Source: an uncultured Coriobacteriaceae bacterium (GTDB lineage: Bacteria > Actinomycetota > Coriobacteriia > Coriobacteriales > Atopobiaceae). Taken from it: a stretch of 64,000 nucleotides of DNA. Both the position numbers and the translations under genes were made by a program. Below, one piece after another: positions 1 through 8,243 of the stretch. Under the pieces are notes generated by a model. It did not search any database and had not been told where the DNA came from. It saw nothing but the letters and a program-made list of their open reading frames with translations. The number at the start of each line of letters is the position of its first letter. Position 1 is the first letter of the stretch. The stretch covers positions 31,290 through 95,289 of the forward strand of contig CADAUA010000010.1 of assembly GCA_902791035.1 (NCBI GenBank), in the 5' to 3' direction.

Positions 1-155
1 AGCGTGACCAGACCCATGGAGAGGGAGCCCGAGCCACCCGCCGCCGGCACGGCCAGCTCGGCCGCCCAGAGCCAGAATGGCACGAGGACCACACGCGTGA
101 CGGTGACCACGTTGGCCGGGGTCCAGAGCCCGGGCCTCGCGGGCTTGTCTGCCAT
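1..155 (-). CDS. pgsA: CDP-diacylglycerol--glycerol-3-phosphate 3-phosphatidyltransferase, N-terminal part (runs off window)
   Basis: Only the first 51 codons are present; the gene continues beyond the window start. Read on the minus strand it begins MADKPARPGLWTPANVVTVT and continues RVVLVPFWLW. The N-x-V-T-x-x-R-x-x-L-V-P pattern followed by a hydrophobic stretch is the usual N-terminus of PgsA-type CDP-alcohol phosphatidyltransferases, which are membrane enzymes making phosphatidylglycerol phosphate. Its ATG directly follows the TAG of rimO with no gap, so the two are probably translationally coupled; rimO-pgsA adjacency is common in Gram-positives. The catalytic CDP-alcohol motif lies outside the window, so a related CDP-alcohol transferase cannot be excluded. 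Confidence 0.8.
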   Translation of the reverse strand, partial: MADKPARPGLWTPANVVTVTRVVLVPFWLWAAELAVPAAGGSGSLSMGLVT

Positions 156-1526
156 CTACGCAACCTCCCCGTCCTCGACGAGCTCGCCCACGAGCTCGTA
201 GCAGAAGGAGTCAACCAGGTCCACGGTCACGACGTCGCCCACCGCGGCCTCGCCCTCCACGATGTGGACCGCGCCGTCGGAGTCGGGGGCCTGGAACCAG
301 GCATGGCCGATGAGCTCGGGGCCGTCCTCGCCCTCCTCCACGCCATCCACGATCACGCGGACACGCTCCCCCACGTGCTTGGCAGTGGCCGTGAAGCCCA
401 GCTCCTCGGCCAGGTCCTGCAGGCGCTGGGTACGCTCCAGCTTGGCCTGCTCGTCCACCTGCTCCATCTGGGCGGCACGGGTGCCCTCCTCCTGGGAGTA
501 GGCGAAGACCGAGCAGTAGTCGAACTCCTCCTCGGCCACGAAGTCGTAGAGCTCGTCGGCCTCCTCGTCCGTCTCGCCCGGGAAGCCGCACATGCCGGTG
601 GTGCGCAGGACCATGCCGGGGATCTCCCGGCGCAGACGTGCGAAGAGCTCGCGCAGCTGGTCCTCGGAGCCCGAGCGGCCCATGCTGGCCAGCACGCGCT
701 CGGAGCAGTGCTGGATGGGGACGTCTATGTAGGGCAGGACCTCGGGGACGTCCCGGATCGTGGCGATGAGTTCGTCGGTCATGCCCTCGGGCTGCAGGTA
801 CAGGACGCGCAGCCAGCCGCCGTAGGGCCGCACGACCTCCGCCACCTGGCGAAGGAGCGAGGCCAGGGTGCGGGGCTCCGCGAGGTCGTGGCCCCAGATG
901 CCCGTGTCCTGGCCTATGAGGACGACCTCGCGCACGCCGCCCTCCATGAGGGCACCGACCTCGGCCACGATGTCTGCCGCCGGGCGGGAGTGGTAGCGGC
1001 CGCGGATGTAGGGGATGGCGCAGAAGGCGCAGAAGCGGTCGCAGCCCTCGGAGATCTTCACGAAGGCGCTGGCGCCGTCGATGGTGCGCAGGACCTCTCC
1101 GGGAAGGGGCCTCGCGGGCGCCTCCCCCAGGTCCAGCACCTGGCTCACGACCTCGGCTATCCCATCCTCGTCCTCGGCGCGGACGAAGGCCGCCACCTCG
1201 GGCAGCTCCTGGGGCAGGGAGTCCCCGTAGCGGGAGGGCACGCAGCCACACATGATGATGGGCAGCTCTCGCACGCCGTCCGCCGCCTCCTCGGCAAGCT
1301 CCAGCGTGGCGCTCACCGACTCCTCCGTGGCCGAGGCCAAGAAGGAGCAGGTGTTCACGATGGCCACGTCCGCCTCCGCCGGGTCGTCCACCTCGGCCAT
1401 GCCGTCCGCGATGAGAAGGGCCCGCATGCGGTCGGAGTCCACCTCGTTCTTGGCGCAGCCCAGCGTGACCACCAGGAAACGGGCACGCGGGCTATCGGTA
1501 GTTGGTGAACTGCAGGGGCTGGCCAT
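156..1526 (-). CDS. rimO: Ribosomal protein uS12 methylthiotransferase RimO
   Basis: Radical-SAM methylthiotransferase of 456 residues that modifies an aspartate of ribosomal protein S12. The N-terminal MTTase domain carries cysteines near residues 24 (LGCAKNEVDSD), 60 (NTC) and 93 (CGC), ligands of the auxiliary 4Fe-4S cluster. The radical-SAM triad CDRFCAFC lies at about 162-169, followed by IPYIRGRYHSR. A TRAM-like C-terminus ends the protein. LGCAKNEVDSD and the overall length favour RimO over MiaB and MtaB. The ATG at 1526 follows a good ribosome site (GGAGAAGG) and overlaps the 3' end of yajQ by 35 bp. It is part of a tight minus-strand run yajQ-rimO-pgsA. Confidence 0.95.
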   Translation of the reverse strand: MASPCSSPTTDSPRARFLVVTLGCAKNEVDSDRMRALLIADGMAEVDDPAEADVAIVNTCSFLASATEESVSATLELAEEAADGVRELPIIMCGCVPSRYGDSLPQELPEVAAFVRAEDEDGIAEVVSQVLDLGEAPARPLPGEVLRTIDGASAFVKISEGCDRFCAFCAIPYIRGRYHSRPAADIVAEVGALMEGGVREVVLIGQDTGIWGHDLAEPRTLASLLRQVAEVVRPYGGWLRVLYLQPEGMTDELIATIRDVPEVLPYIDVPIQHCSERVLASMGRSGSEDQLRELFARLRREIPGMVLRTTGMCGFPGETDEEADELYDFVAEEEFDYCSVFAYSQEEGTRAAQMEQVDEQAKLERTQRLQDLAEELGFTATAKHVGERVRVIVDGVEEGEDGPELIGHAWFQAPDSDGAVHIVEGEAAVGDVVTVDLVDSFCYELVGELVEDGEVA

Positions 1527-1989
1527 AGTCCTTCTCCTGGAGGCTCTTGATCACTGCTTGCAGGGTGTCGCGGGAGGCGGAGCTCACGCGCAGGTGGTCG
1601 CCCTCAACCGTGGCCTTGGCCTTGAGCTTGAGGTCGCGGATGTCTTTGGCGATCCTCTTGGCCGTGTCCTGGTCGATGCCCTGAGCCAAGGTCCCCCTCT
1701 GGCGCACCGTCATGCCGGATGCCGCCTCGGGGTCCGCCCACTTGACGGCGGAGAGGTCCACCCCGCGCTTCACCAGCTTGGAGCCCAGGACGTCGCGCAC
1801 CTGGGAGGCCACGAACTCGGAGGGGGCCTCGATGGTGAAGACACCCTCCTTCTTTGCCAGGTCGAGGGTGGCGCCGGTGCCCTTGAGGTCATAGCGCTGG
1901 GAGAGCTCGCGGGACGCCTGCTGGTAGGCGTTGTCGACCTCCTGCATGTCGACCTCGGACACGACGTCGAAGCTTGATTCCTTAGCCAT
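1492..1989 (-). CDS. yajQ: YajQ/UPF0234 family nucleotide-binding protein
   Basis: 165 residues, full length for the YajQ family: starts MAKESSFDVVSEVDMQEVDN, contains QRYDLKGTG and ends near LQFTNYR. Members have two ferredoxin-like domains, bind RNA or nucleotides, and in some bacteria bind cyclic di-GMP; the role in this organism is unknown. The start ATG is preceded by AAAGGG. It lies 17 bp after the RodZ-like gene and overlaps rimO, so it probably belongs to one long transcript running from rnj or ftsK to pgsA. Confidence 0.9.
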   Translation of the reverse strand: MAKESSFDVVSEVDMQEVDNAYQQASRELSQRYDLKGTGATLDLAKKEGVFTIEAPSEFVASQVRDVLGSKLVKRGVDLSAVKWADPEAASGMTVRQRGTLAQGIDQDTAKRIAKDIRDLKLKAKATVEGDHLRVSSASRDTLQAVIKSLQEKDYGQPLQFTNYR

Positions 1990-2006
1990 GGGAGCCCTTT
2001 CTGGCG

Positions 2007-3617
2007 CTAGGCGCCGGTGGACGTGGTACTCTTGGTGGATGTGCTGCTACTGGAGGTGGTGCCGGACGCGCCCGTCGAAGAGGTGCCCGCCGAGTCCTCC
2101 CCATCCTTCGTTGCCTTCTCGTCATCCTCGGGCAGGGGCGTGCCCTTGATGGAGATCGTGGCCACGCCGCCGGTCTTGGAGTCGAAGCTGACCTTCTCAC
2201 CGTTGTTCGTCACGCTCACCACGTCGGGCTTGGCCGCCTGTATGGTGATCGAGTCCGTGACGGTGTAGGTCTGGTTCCAGGGGCCGGTGATGTTGTCTGC
2301 CACCTTGGACTCACCGTCGCAGAGGATCTCGAGCCAGGTCACGTCGCCCGAGGCCACCGTAACGGCGACCTTGGTCTCCTTGGGAGTCTCCTCGGCCGTG
2401 GTCGCCGTGTCGGTCTCCTCGCTCGTGGCCGTGGGCTTCGCGTCGTCCTGCGTGGCATCGGTCGCCTTGGTGGAGTCCTCGGCCTTGCTCGGCTGGTCGG
2501 ACGAGCTCTCCTCCCCGGCCCCCGTGACCGCCACGGTCCGCTGGGCCTGGGAGCCCTCCTCCGGGGTTGCCGAGCGCACGCAGGAGCTCACCGAGGTCGT
2601 CAGGATCACGGTGAGGACGACCACCAGCGCGAGCACGATCACGAGGATGGCCCGGCGACTGTCGGCAAAGAAGTCCTCGAAGGCACCGGCCACGCCGCCG
2701 CGCCTGCGACGACGGGCGTTCTTGTTCCGCCCGTCCTGCACGGGACGGCGGCGGACGTTGGGCCGGTCCGTGGAGGCGATGTTCCTCGAGGACCTGCGGC
2801 CGCTCACCGTGGAGGCGCGCTCGTAGGGGTGGGCCACGTCGTCGTAGCGCATGTCGTCCTTGTACTCGCTGGGACGCACGCCCCTCGTGGTCACCTCGCC
2901 GCTACGCAGCCGCTGTGTGCGGTTGAGGTTGGAGCGGCCCTCGCCGTCCGGGATGCTCTGCGCCGTGCTCAGCAGGCGGTAGCTGGGGTCGTTGTCGCGC
3001 CGACGGCGGCGCTGGACCGAGCCAGACCGCGACGTCCGCGCGTCGTCGCGGGCCACCTGGGCGCGCCCAGTGTTGTAGGGGTGTCCGCTCACGTAGGCCG
3101 AGTGCGAGGTGGCCGGGTAGGACGAGCTGGCCTCGCGCCGCTGGCCGGCCAGGGGGACGTTGGCCCCCGTGCCGCGCGCACGGGCCGAGGACGTGGTGGC
3201 AAAGGCCCCCATGTCGCCCGCAGGACCTCCCGAGGACGGCAGGAGGGTGTGGTACTCCACGTAGGCCTTGGGGCGTGACCCCGCCTCGTTGACTACGTCG
3301 TAGCCGCTGATGCCGCGCCCGGACTGGGTGTCGCGCGTGCGGCGGCGCAGCTCATGGGAGCTCGTGCCATGGATGTGCTCGTAGAGCTCCTCCTGGTACA
3401 CGTCCACGACCTCGCGGGGATTGAGCCCCAGGTAGCGGGCGTAGGAGGCCAGCATGCCCGAGGCGTAGCCCGATTGCGGCATGTTGTCCCAGTCGCCCTC
3501 CTCGAAGGCCACCAGGACCTGCTCCTTGAGCTTGAGGACGCCGGATGCCTGCTGGATGGTCAGGCCGAGCTCGTGGCGCCGCTGCACCAGGATGTCGCTG
3601 AACCTCGGACGAGCCAC
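2007..3617 (-). CDS. rodZ: RodZ-like protein: N-terminal HTH, single membrane span, extracytoplasmic DUF4115-like domain
   Basis: 536 residues. Residues 1-75 form a Cro/CI-type helix-turn-helix of the HTH_25 kind (ILVQRRHELGLTIQQASGVL, then YASGMLASYARYLGLNP). A long, basic, low-complexity linker leads to one transmembrane helix near 322-341 (AILVIVLALVVVLTVIL). After a Thr/Ser/Glu-rich stretch a beta-rich domain follows at about 415-500 (VTWLEILCDGES, TITIQAA-like strands), and the tail is Ser/Thr-rich. This architecture matches RodZ, which links MreB to the cell wall in rods; in a coriobacterium the role is inferred. Starts with GTG directly after the ftsK TAG, so it is coupled to ftsK. The linker is longer than in E. 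coli RodZ. Confidence 0.75.
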   Translation of the reverse strand: MARPRFSDILVQRRHELGLTIQQASGVLKLKEQVLVAFEEGDWDNMPQSGYASGMLASYARYLGLNPREVVDVYQEELYEHIHGTSSHELRRRTRDTQSGRGISGYDVVNEAGSRPKAYVEYHTLLPSSGGPAGDMGAFATTSSARARGTGANVPLAGQRREASSSYPATSHSAYVSGHPYNTGRAQVARDDARTSRSGSVQRRRRRDNDPSYRLLSTAQSIPDGEGRSNLNRTQRLRSGEVTTRGVRPSEYKDDMRYDDVAHPYERASTVSGRRSSRNIASTDRPNVRRRPVQDGRNKNARRRRRGGVAGAFEDFFADSRRAILVIVLALVVVLTVILTTSVSSCVRSATPEEGSQAQRTVAVTGAGEESSSDQPSKAEDSTKATDATQDDAKPTATSEETDTATTAEETPKETKVAVTVASGDVTWLEILCDGESKVADNITGPWNQTYTVTDSITIQAAKPDVVSVTNNGEKVSFDSKTGGVATISIKGTPLPEDDEKATKDGEDSAGTSSTGASGTTSSSSTSTKSTTSTGA

Positions 3618-6323
3618 CTACTCCACCCCCTGGTATGCGGCCTCCGCGGCCTTGAGCTCATCGAGACCGTCACGGTCGAGGAGGACCTCGCGCGGCTTGG
3701 AGCCGTTCTGGGGACCCACCACGCCCTTGGACTCGAGCATGTCCATTATCCTACCGGCCCTAGCGTACCCCACGGCCAGCGCGCGCTGCAGGCCGGACGT
3801 GGAACCCAACTGAGAGTCCACGACCACCTGCGCCGCCTCCCAGAGGAGAGGGTCGTCGTCCGAGGGGGCGCCCGTGGAGGCACCACCCGGCTGAACCGGC
3901 GTGGCCGCGGTAAGGATGTCCGTGTGGTAGTCGGCGCTCACCTGCTCGCGGATGAACTTCACGGTGCTGGCGATCTCCTCGTCGGAGACCCAGCAGCCCT
4001 GGGCACGGCGGGGCTTCTTGCCACGGACCTTCACCAGCATGTCGCCCTTGCCCATGAGCTGCTCGGCGCCCTTCTGGTCCAGGATGATGCGGGAGTTGAG
4101 CGAGTTGTCCACGGAGAGGGCCACGCGGTTGTCGATGTTCGCACGTATGAGGCCCGTCACGACGTCTGCCGAGGGGCGCTGCGTGGCCACGATCAGGTGG
4201 ATGCCGGCGGCACGGCCCAGCTGTGCTATGCGCACGATGGAGCCCTCCACGTCCTTGCCGGCCACCATCATGAGGTCGGCCAGCTCGTCGATCACGATCA
4301 CGAAGTAGGGCATGTGCTTGGGAGGGTTCTCGAGCTCCTCCCACTCGCCCCGGTCGCACTTGCGGTTGTATGTCTTGATGTCGCGGACCTTGTAGTGCTC
4401 GAAGACCTTGAGGCGGCGCTCCATCTCCGTCACGGCCCACTGCAGGGCGGAGGCCGCCTGGCGGGGCTCCGTGACCACGGGGACGTAGAGGTGGGGCAGG
4501 CCCGCGTAGCCCGTGAACTCCACGCGCTTGGGGTCCACCATGATCAGGCGCACCTGCTCGGGCGTGGCCCGCATGAGCATGCTCATGACGAGGGAGTTGA
4601 GAAGGACGGACTTGCCCGAGCCCGTGGTACCGGCCACCAGGAGGTGCGGCAGGCCCGAGAGGTCTATCACGATGGGGCGACCCTCGGAGTCGCGCCCGAA
4701 TGCGCACTCCAGGGGACCTCCCTTGGCATAGGGCAGGACGTCCGCCAGGTTGACGGGCTGGGGCTTCTCGTTGGGGATCTCTATGCCCACGAGGCTGGTG
4801 CCCGGGATTGGCGCGAAGATGCGGACTGAGCGCGCCGCGAGCGAGAGGGCGATGTCGTCCTCCAGGTTCGTGATCTTGTTCACGCGCTCGCCCTCGCCCA
4901 TGGCGATGCGGAAGGTCGTGACGGCGGGGCCCGCCACCCAGCCCACCACGCGGGACTTGAGGCCGAACTCCTCGAGCGTCCCCTGGAGCTTGGCCGCGGT
5001 GGACTCCAGCTCCTCGTTCGTGGCGCCGGTGGCGGCGTTGGGGTCCGAGGTCTTGAGTAGCGAGAAGGGCGGGAGCTTGTAGGTCCCGTCGCCGTCGCCG
5101 GGACGGGTGAGGTCCTTGGGGGCCTTGGGCCCGGCAGCTCCCCCGCTCAGGAAGGTGGGCACGGAGCCCTGGGGGGCATCTGCCGTGGCCTCGGCGGCGG
5201 CAGCCGTGGCGTCGGCCGCCTGGGAGGCCGCGCTGGCCTTCTTGCCTGCGTCGGCATCCAGGACGGAGGCCACCAGGGTCTTCCCAGACTCCTCGGGATC
5301 GCGCTCGGCCTTGGAGCCGCGGCGGCGCGTGGGCTTGGTGGTGCGGCGGGACCGGCGTCCCTTGGGCTTGTCTCCCCCGTCCCCGGCGTCCTCCACGGGC
5401 GCTGCCGACTCTTCCGCGAATGCGCCCTCCCCCAGGAGGGTCGTGGGCGCATCGTCGTCCGTGGCCCAGGGCAGGTCGGCCGCGTCCTCCGCGGCGCCGC
5501 CCTTGGGGCCGGTCGGCTGCACGTCCTCGCGCCGCAGGACGGAGGTCTTGCGCGCGCCGATGTAGCTCGTCTCCCCCTCGCCCGCCTCGTCGAAGAGGGA
5601 GGCCTGCGGGTTGCGCGCCATGGTGCGTGCCTCGGCGGCCACCGCCTTGGCGCTTTCGCGCTCGGCTGCCCGCTCCTCGCGGCGCTCCCTGCGCGCCTCG
5701 CTCGCCTCCCCCAGTCGCACCTGGGCCTTGGAGACGGCGTTGGAGATGGAGAAGCCGCAGACCACCACGCCCGCGGCGATGAGCCCCACGAGCACGACGT
5801 TGCCCACGATCACGCCCACGAGCCGCACGAGCCCGAAGGCCACGATGCCGCCCACGTAGCCTCCCGCCAGCTCCAGGTTAGCCGGCTCGAGCACCACCGA
5901 GGGGTCAGCCTCGGCACCTGGGAGGTTGAGCGAGAGCATGGCCAGCACCGCCAGCACGATGAGGGTGAGGCCACCTGCCACCCTGCCCGACACTGGGCCG
6001 TCGCCATCCATGAAGAAGGTCATGGCGAAGACGAAGAGCGCTATGGGGAAGAGGATGGCCCCGGCGCCGAAGCAGAGCATGAGACCCTGGCCAACGGCCG
6101 AGGTGAGGACCGCGCCCGAGGGTGCCACCACCGAGACGAACATGGCCACGGCCACGACCGCCAGGACCACGCCGGTGATGTCGTTCTGCAGGGGCGTCAT
6201 CCCCTGGGGCTCCGCCTGCTTGGGCGCGCGACGGGGAGCGGCGCCGCTGGCGCCGCCCTTCTTTCCACCCTTTGCTGCCCTGTTTGCCTGTTGTGCTGCG
6301 TTTGTTCTGCGTTTAGAGGGCAA
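3618..6323 (-). CDS. ftsK: DNA translocase FtsK/SpoIIIE
   Basis: 901 residues. Hydrophobic segments at about 45-200 anchor it in the membrane, then comes a long acidic/basic linker (about 230-400). The motor domain has Walker A GTTGSGKSVLL near residue 565, Walker B IVIDELADLMM, and the RAAGIHLIVATQRPSADVVTG block typical of FtsK/SpoIIIE. The C-terminal gamma domain (QRALAVGYARAGRIMDMLE) reads KOPS-type sequences. The role is pumping of chromosome ends through the septum and dimer resolution with XerCD. Translation starts at TTG after a strong GGAGGTG site, one base beyond the rnj stop codon. Confidence 0.95.
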   Translation of the reverse strand: MPSKRRTNAAQQANRAAKGGKKGGASGAAPRRAPKQAEPQGMTPLQNDITGVVLAVVAVAMFVSVVAPSGAVLTSAVGQGLMLCFGAGAILFPIALFVFAMTFFMDGDGPVSGRVAGGLTLIVLAVLAMLSLNLPGAEADPSVVLEPANLELAGGYVGGIVAFGLVRLVGVIVGNVVLVGLIAAGVVVCGFSISNAVSKAQVRLGEASEARRERREERAAERESAKAVAAEARTMARNPQASLFDEAGEGETSYIGARKTSVLRREDVQPTGPKGGAAEDAADLPWATDDDAPTTLLGEGAFAEESAAPVEDAGDGGDKPKGRRSRRTTKPTRRRGSKAERDPEESGKTLVASVLDADAGKKASAASQAADATAAAAEATADAPQGSVPTFLSGGAAGPKAPKDLTRPGDGDGTYKLPPFSLLKTSDPNAATGATNEELESTAAKLQGTLEEFGLKSRVVGWVAGPAVTTFRIAMGEGERVNKITNLEDDIALSLAARSVRIFAPIPGTSLVGIEIPNEKPQPVNLADVLPYAKGGPLECAFGRDSEGRPIVIDLSGLPHLLVAGTTGSGKSVLLNSLVMSMLMRATPEQVRLIMVDPKRVEFTGYAGLPHLYVPVVTEPRQAASALQWAVTEMERRLKVFEHYKVRDIKTYNRKCDRGEWEELENPPKHMPYFVIVIDELADLMMVAGKDVEGSIVRIAQLGRAAGIHLIVATQRPSADVVTGLIRANIDNRVALSVDNSLNSRIILDQKGAEQLMGKGDMLVKVRGKKPRRAQGCWVSDEEIASTVKFIREQVSADYHTDILTAATPVQPGGASTGAPSDDDPLLWEAAQVVVDSQLGSTSGLQRALAVGYARAGRIMDMLESKGVVGPQNGSKPREVLLDRDGLDELKAAEAAYQGVE

Positions 6324-6324
6324 T

Positions 6325-7989
6325 CTACACCTCCATGACCACGGGTATCACCATGGGACGGGTGTGGGTCTTGTTCCACAGGAAGTTGGAGAGGGCGTTG
6401 CGGACGGCCTTGCGCAGGACGTCGATGTTTATGCCATCGGACTTGGCGACCTTCTCAACCTGGGCCTGCACCAGCGAGCGCGCGTCCTCCATGAGGGCCT
6501 CGTCGGAGGCGAAGGACACGCCGCGGCTCGAGAGCTCCAGGGCCTCGACCGTCTTGTGCCGGCCGGAGATGGCTACCACGCAGGTCACGATGCCGTCGTC
6601 GGCAAGCTTCTGGCGGTCGCGCAGGACCACCGGGTCCGCGTCCGTCACGGAGAGGCCATCCACGTAGACCACGCCGGCGTCCACGCCCGGGCCCTGGCGC
6701 ACCTTGCCGTGCACCATCTCGAGCGAGTCGCCGTTGTCCATGATGAAGATGTGGCTCTCGGGGATGCCCATCTGCTTGGCCAGCTTGGCGTGGGCGCGCA
6801 GGTGCACGGCCTCGCCGTGGACCGGCATGAAGTAGTTGGGCTTGGTCATGGCCAGCATGAGCTTGAGCTCCTCCTGCGAGCCGTGGCCGGACACGTGCAC
6901 CAGGGTCGAGGACTTGTCGTAGATCTCGCAGCCGATCTTGGAGAGGGCGTTGATGATGCCCTGGACGCTCTTCTCGTTGCCGGGAACGGGCGTGGCCGAG
7001 ATGATCACCGTGTCGTTTGCCGTGATGGAGAGCGACTTGTGCTCGCCGTTGGCCATGCGGGCAAGGGCGGAGAGGGGCTCCCCCTGGGACCCGGTGCAGA
7101 GGACCACGATCTTCTCGTCGGGGATGCGGTCCACGTCGTAGGCGTCCACGATGTTGTCGTCCGCGATCTTGAGGTACCCGAGCTCGCGGGCTACCTTGGT
7201 GTTCGTGACCATGGAGCGGCCCGTGACCACGACCTTGCGGCCCACAGCCACCGATGCGTCGCAGACCTGCTGCAGGCGGTGGATATGGGACGAGAAGGAC
7301 GCCACGAAGACGCGGCCCGGAGCGTTCTTGATGATGTGGCGAAGCGCCGGCCCCACGGCGGCCTCCGAGGGCGTGAAGCCCGGCCGGGTGGCGTTGGTGG
7401 AGTCGGAGAGGAGAAGGTCGATCCCCTGGGCTGCGAACCTGGAGATGGCGCCGTAGTTGGGGCGGACGCCGTCGATGGGGGTCTGGTCGAGCTTGAAGTC
7501 GCCCGTGTGCATGACGGTGCCGGCAGGCGTGGACATGAATACGCCCAGTGCCGCGGGGATGGAGTGCGTCATGGCGAAGAAGGTGATGTTGAAGGCCCCG
7601 AGCGTGATGGTGGAGCCGTCGCGCACCTCGCGGAACTTGGGGTTCTTGATGTTGTGCTCGGCCAGCTTGCCCTCGATGATGCCCAGGGTGAGCTTGCTGG
7701 AGTAGATGGGGACTTTTCGGTTGAGGTCCTGTAGGAGGTACGGGAGGGCGCCCGTGTGGTCCTCGTGGCCGTGGGTCACGATGATGCCACGGAGCTTGTC
7801 CTCGTTCTCGAGCACGTAGGAGTAGTCGGGCAGGATGAGGTCGATGCCGGGCTGCTCGTCGTCCGGGAACATGAGGCCCGCGTCCACGAGCACCATGTCG
7901 TCCCCGTACTCGAAGGCCGTCATGTTCTTGCCGATGCCGTCAAGGCCTCCCAGGGGGATGACGCGCAGGGCTATTTCCTTCTTTGGCAT
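6325..7989 (-). CDS. rnj: Ribonuclease J
   Basis: Metallo-beta-lactamase/beta-CASP ribonuclease (5'-3' exo- and endonuclease) of 554 residues when started at the ATG of MPKKEIALRVIPLGG. That start has GAAAGGAAC upstream and matches the normal family length; the open frame extends further upstream without family similarity. The zinc motif THGHEDHTG is near residues 72-80, followed by a MTHSIP segment, and later SGHGSQEELK and MPVHGE of the beta-CASP/C-terminal region. Acts in mRNA decay and rRNA maturation. It is the first gene of the rnj-ftsK-rodZ-yajQ-rimO-pgsA run. Confidence 0.95.
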   Translation of the reverse strand: MPKKEIALRVIPLGGLDGIGKNMTAFEYGDDMVLVDAGLMFPDDEQPGIDLILPDYSYVLENEDKLRGIIVTHGHEDHTGALPYLLQDLNRKVPIYSSKLTLGIIEGKLAEHNIKNPKFREVRDGSTITLGAFNITFFAMTHSIPAALGVFMSTPAGTVMHTGDFKLDQTPIDGVRPNYGAISRFAAQGIDLLLSDSTNATRPGFTPSEAAVGPALRHIIKNAPGRVFVASFSSHIHRLQQVCDASVAVGRKVVVTGRSMVTNTKVARELGYLKIADDNIVDAYDVDRIPDEKIVVLCTGSQGEPLSALARMANGEHKSLSITANDTVIISATPVPGNEKSVQGIINALSKIGCEIYDKSSTLVHVSGHGSQEELKLMLAMTKPNYFMPVHGEAVHLRAHAKLAKQMGIPESHIFIMDNGDSLEMVHGKVRQGPGVDAGVVYVDGLSVTDADPVVLRDRQKLADDGIVTCVVAISGRHKTVEALELSSRGVSFASDEALMEDARSLVQAQVEKVAKSDGINIDVLRKAVRNALSNFLWNKTHTRPMVIPVVMEV

Positions 7990-8089
7990 TGCTTGGGTGT
8001 TCCTTTCGCCGTATGGGCAGTTGGTATGAGAGCGGCTGGACCTCCGTGAGCGGTCGCCGCAAGCATGCGAGCGGTAGTTCGGTTGACCT

Positions 8090-8095
8090 ATTGTA
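8090..8095 (-). promoter_or_regulatory. Candidate -10 element upstream of rnj
   Basis: On the minus strand the sequence reads GCGTACAATAGG, a good -10 hexamer (TACAAT) about 95 bases upstream of the rnj start codon. No convincing -35 hexamer is visible at 17 +/- 1 bases, so the call rests on the -10 match and on position between two transcription units. Confidence 0.35.
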
Positions 8096-8189
8096 CGCGG
8101 TCGAGGGTATGCGTGCAGGCTCCATGCCGAGGATTCATCACACCACCGCGAGCGGGGAGCCGACGTGCCAGAGGGCGACAGGAACGCGA

Positions 8190-8220
8190 GGCCCCGACCC
8201 GCACGCGGTGGATCGGGGCC
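8190..8220 (-). terminator. Hairpin downstream of the transglutaminase gene
   Basis: An 8-bp GC-rich inverted repeat (GGCCCCGA / TCGGGGCC) with a 15-base loop lies 24 bases beyond the stop codon of the gene at 8244-9512. There is no clear T-run on the minus strand, so it may be a weak terminator or a 3'-end stabilising structure. Confidence 0.35.
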
Positions 8221-8243
8221 CAAGGCTGTCGTGCGCTTTGCGA

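Noticed and set aside
264..1508. Long plus-strand open frame opposite rimO, and similar long frames opposite ftsK, rnj, pnp, mtaB, dnaJ, lepA, comEC and pyrC
   Set aside because: High G+C content makes antisense frames long. Their translations are low-complexity or His/Leu/Gly/Arg-rich and carry no family motifs, whereas the opposite strand has clear conserved genes.
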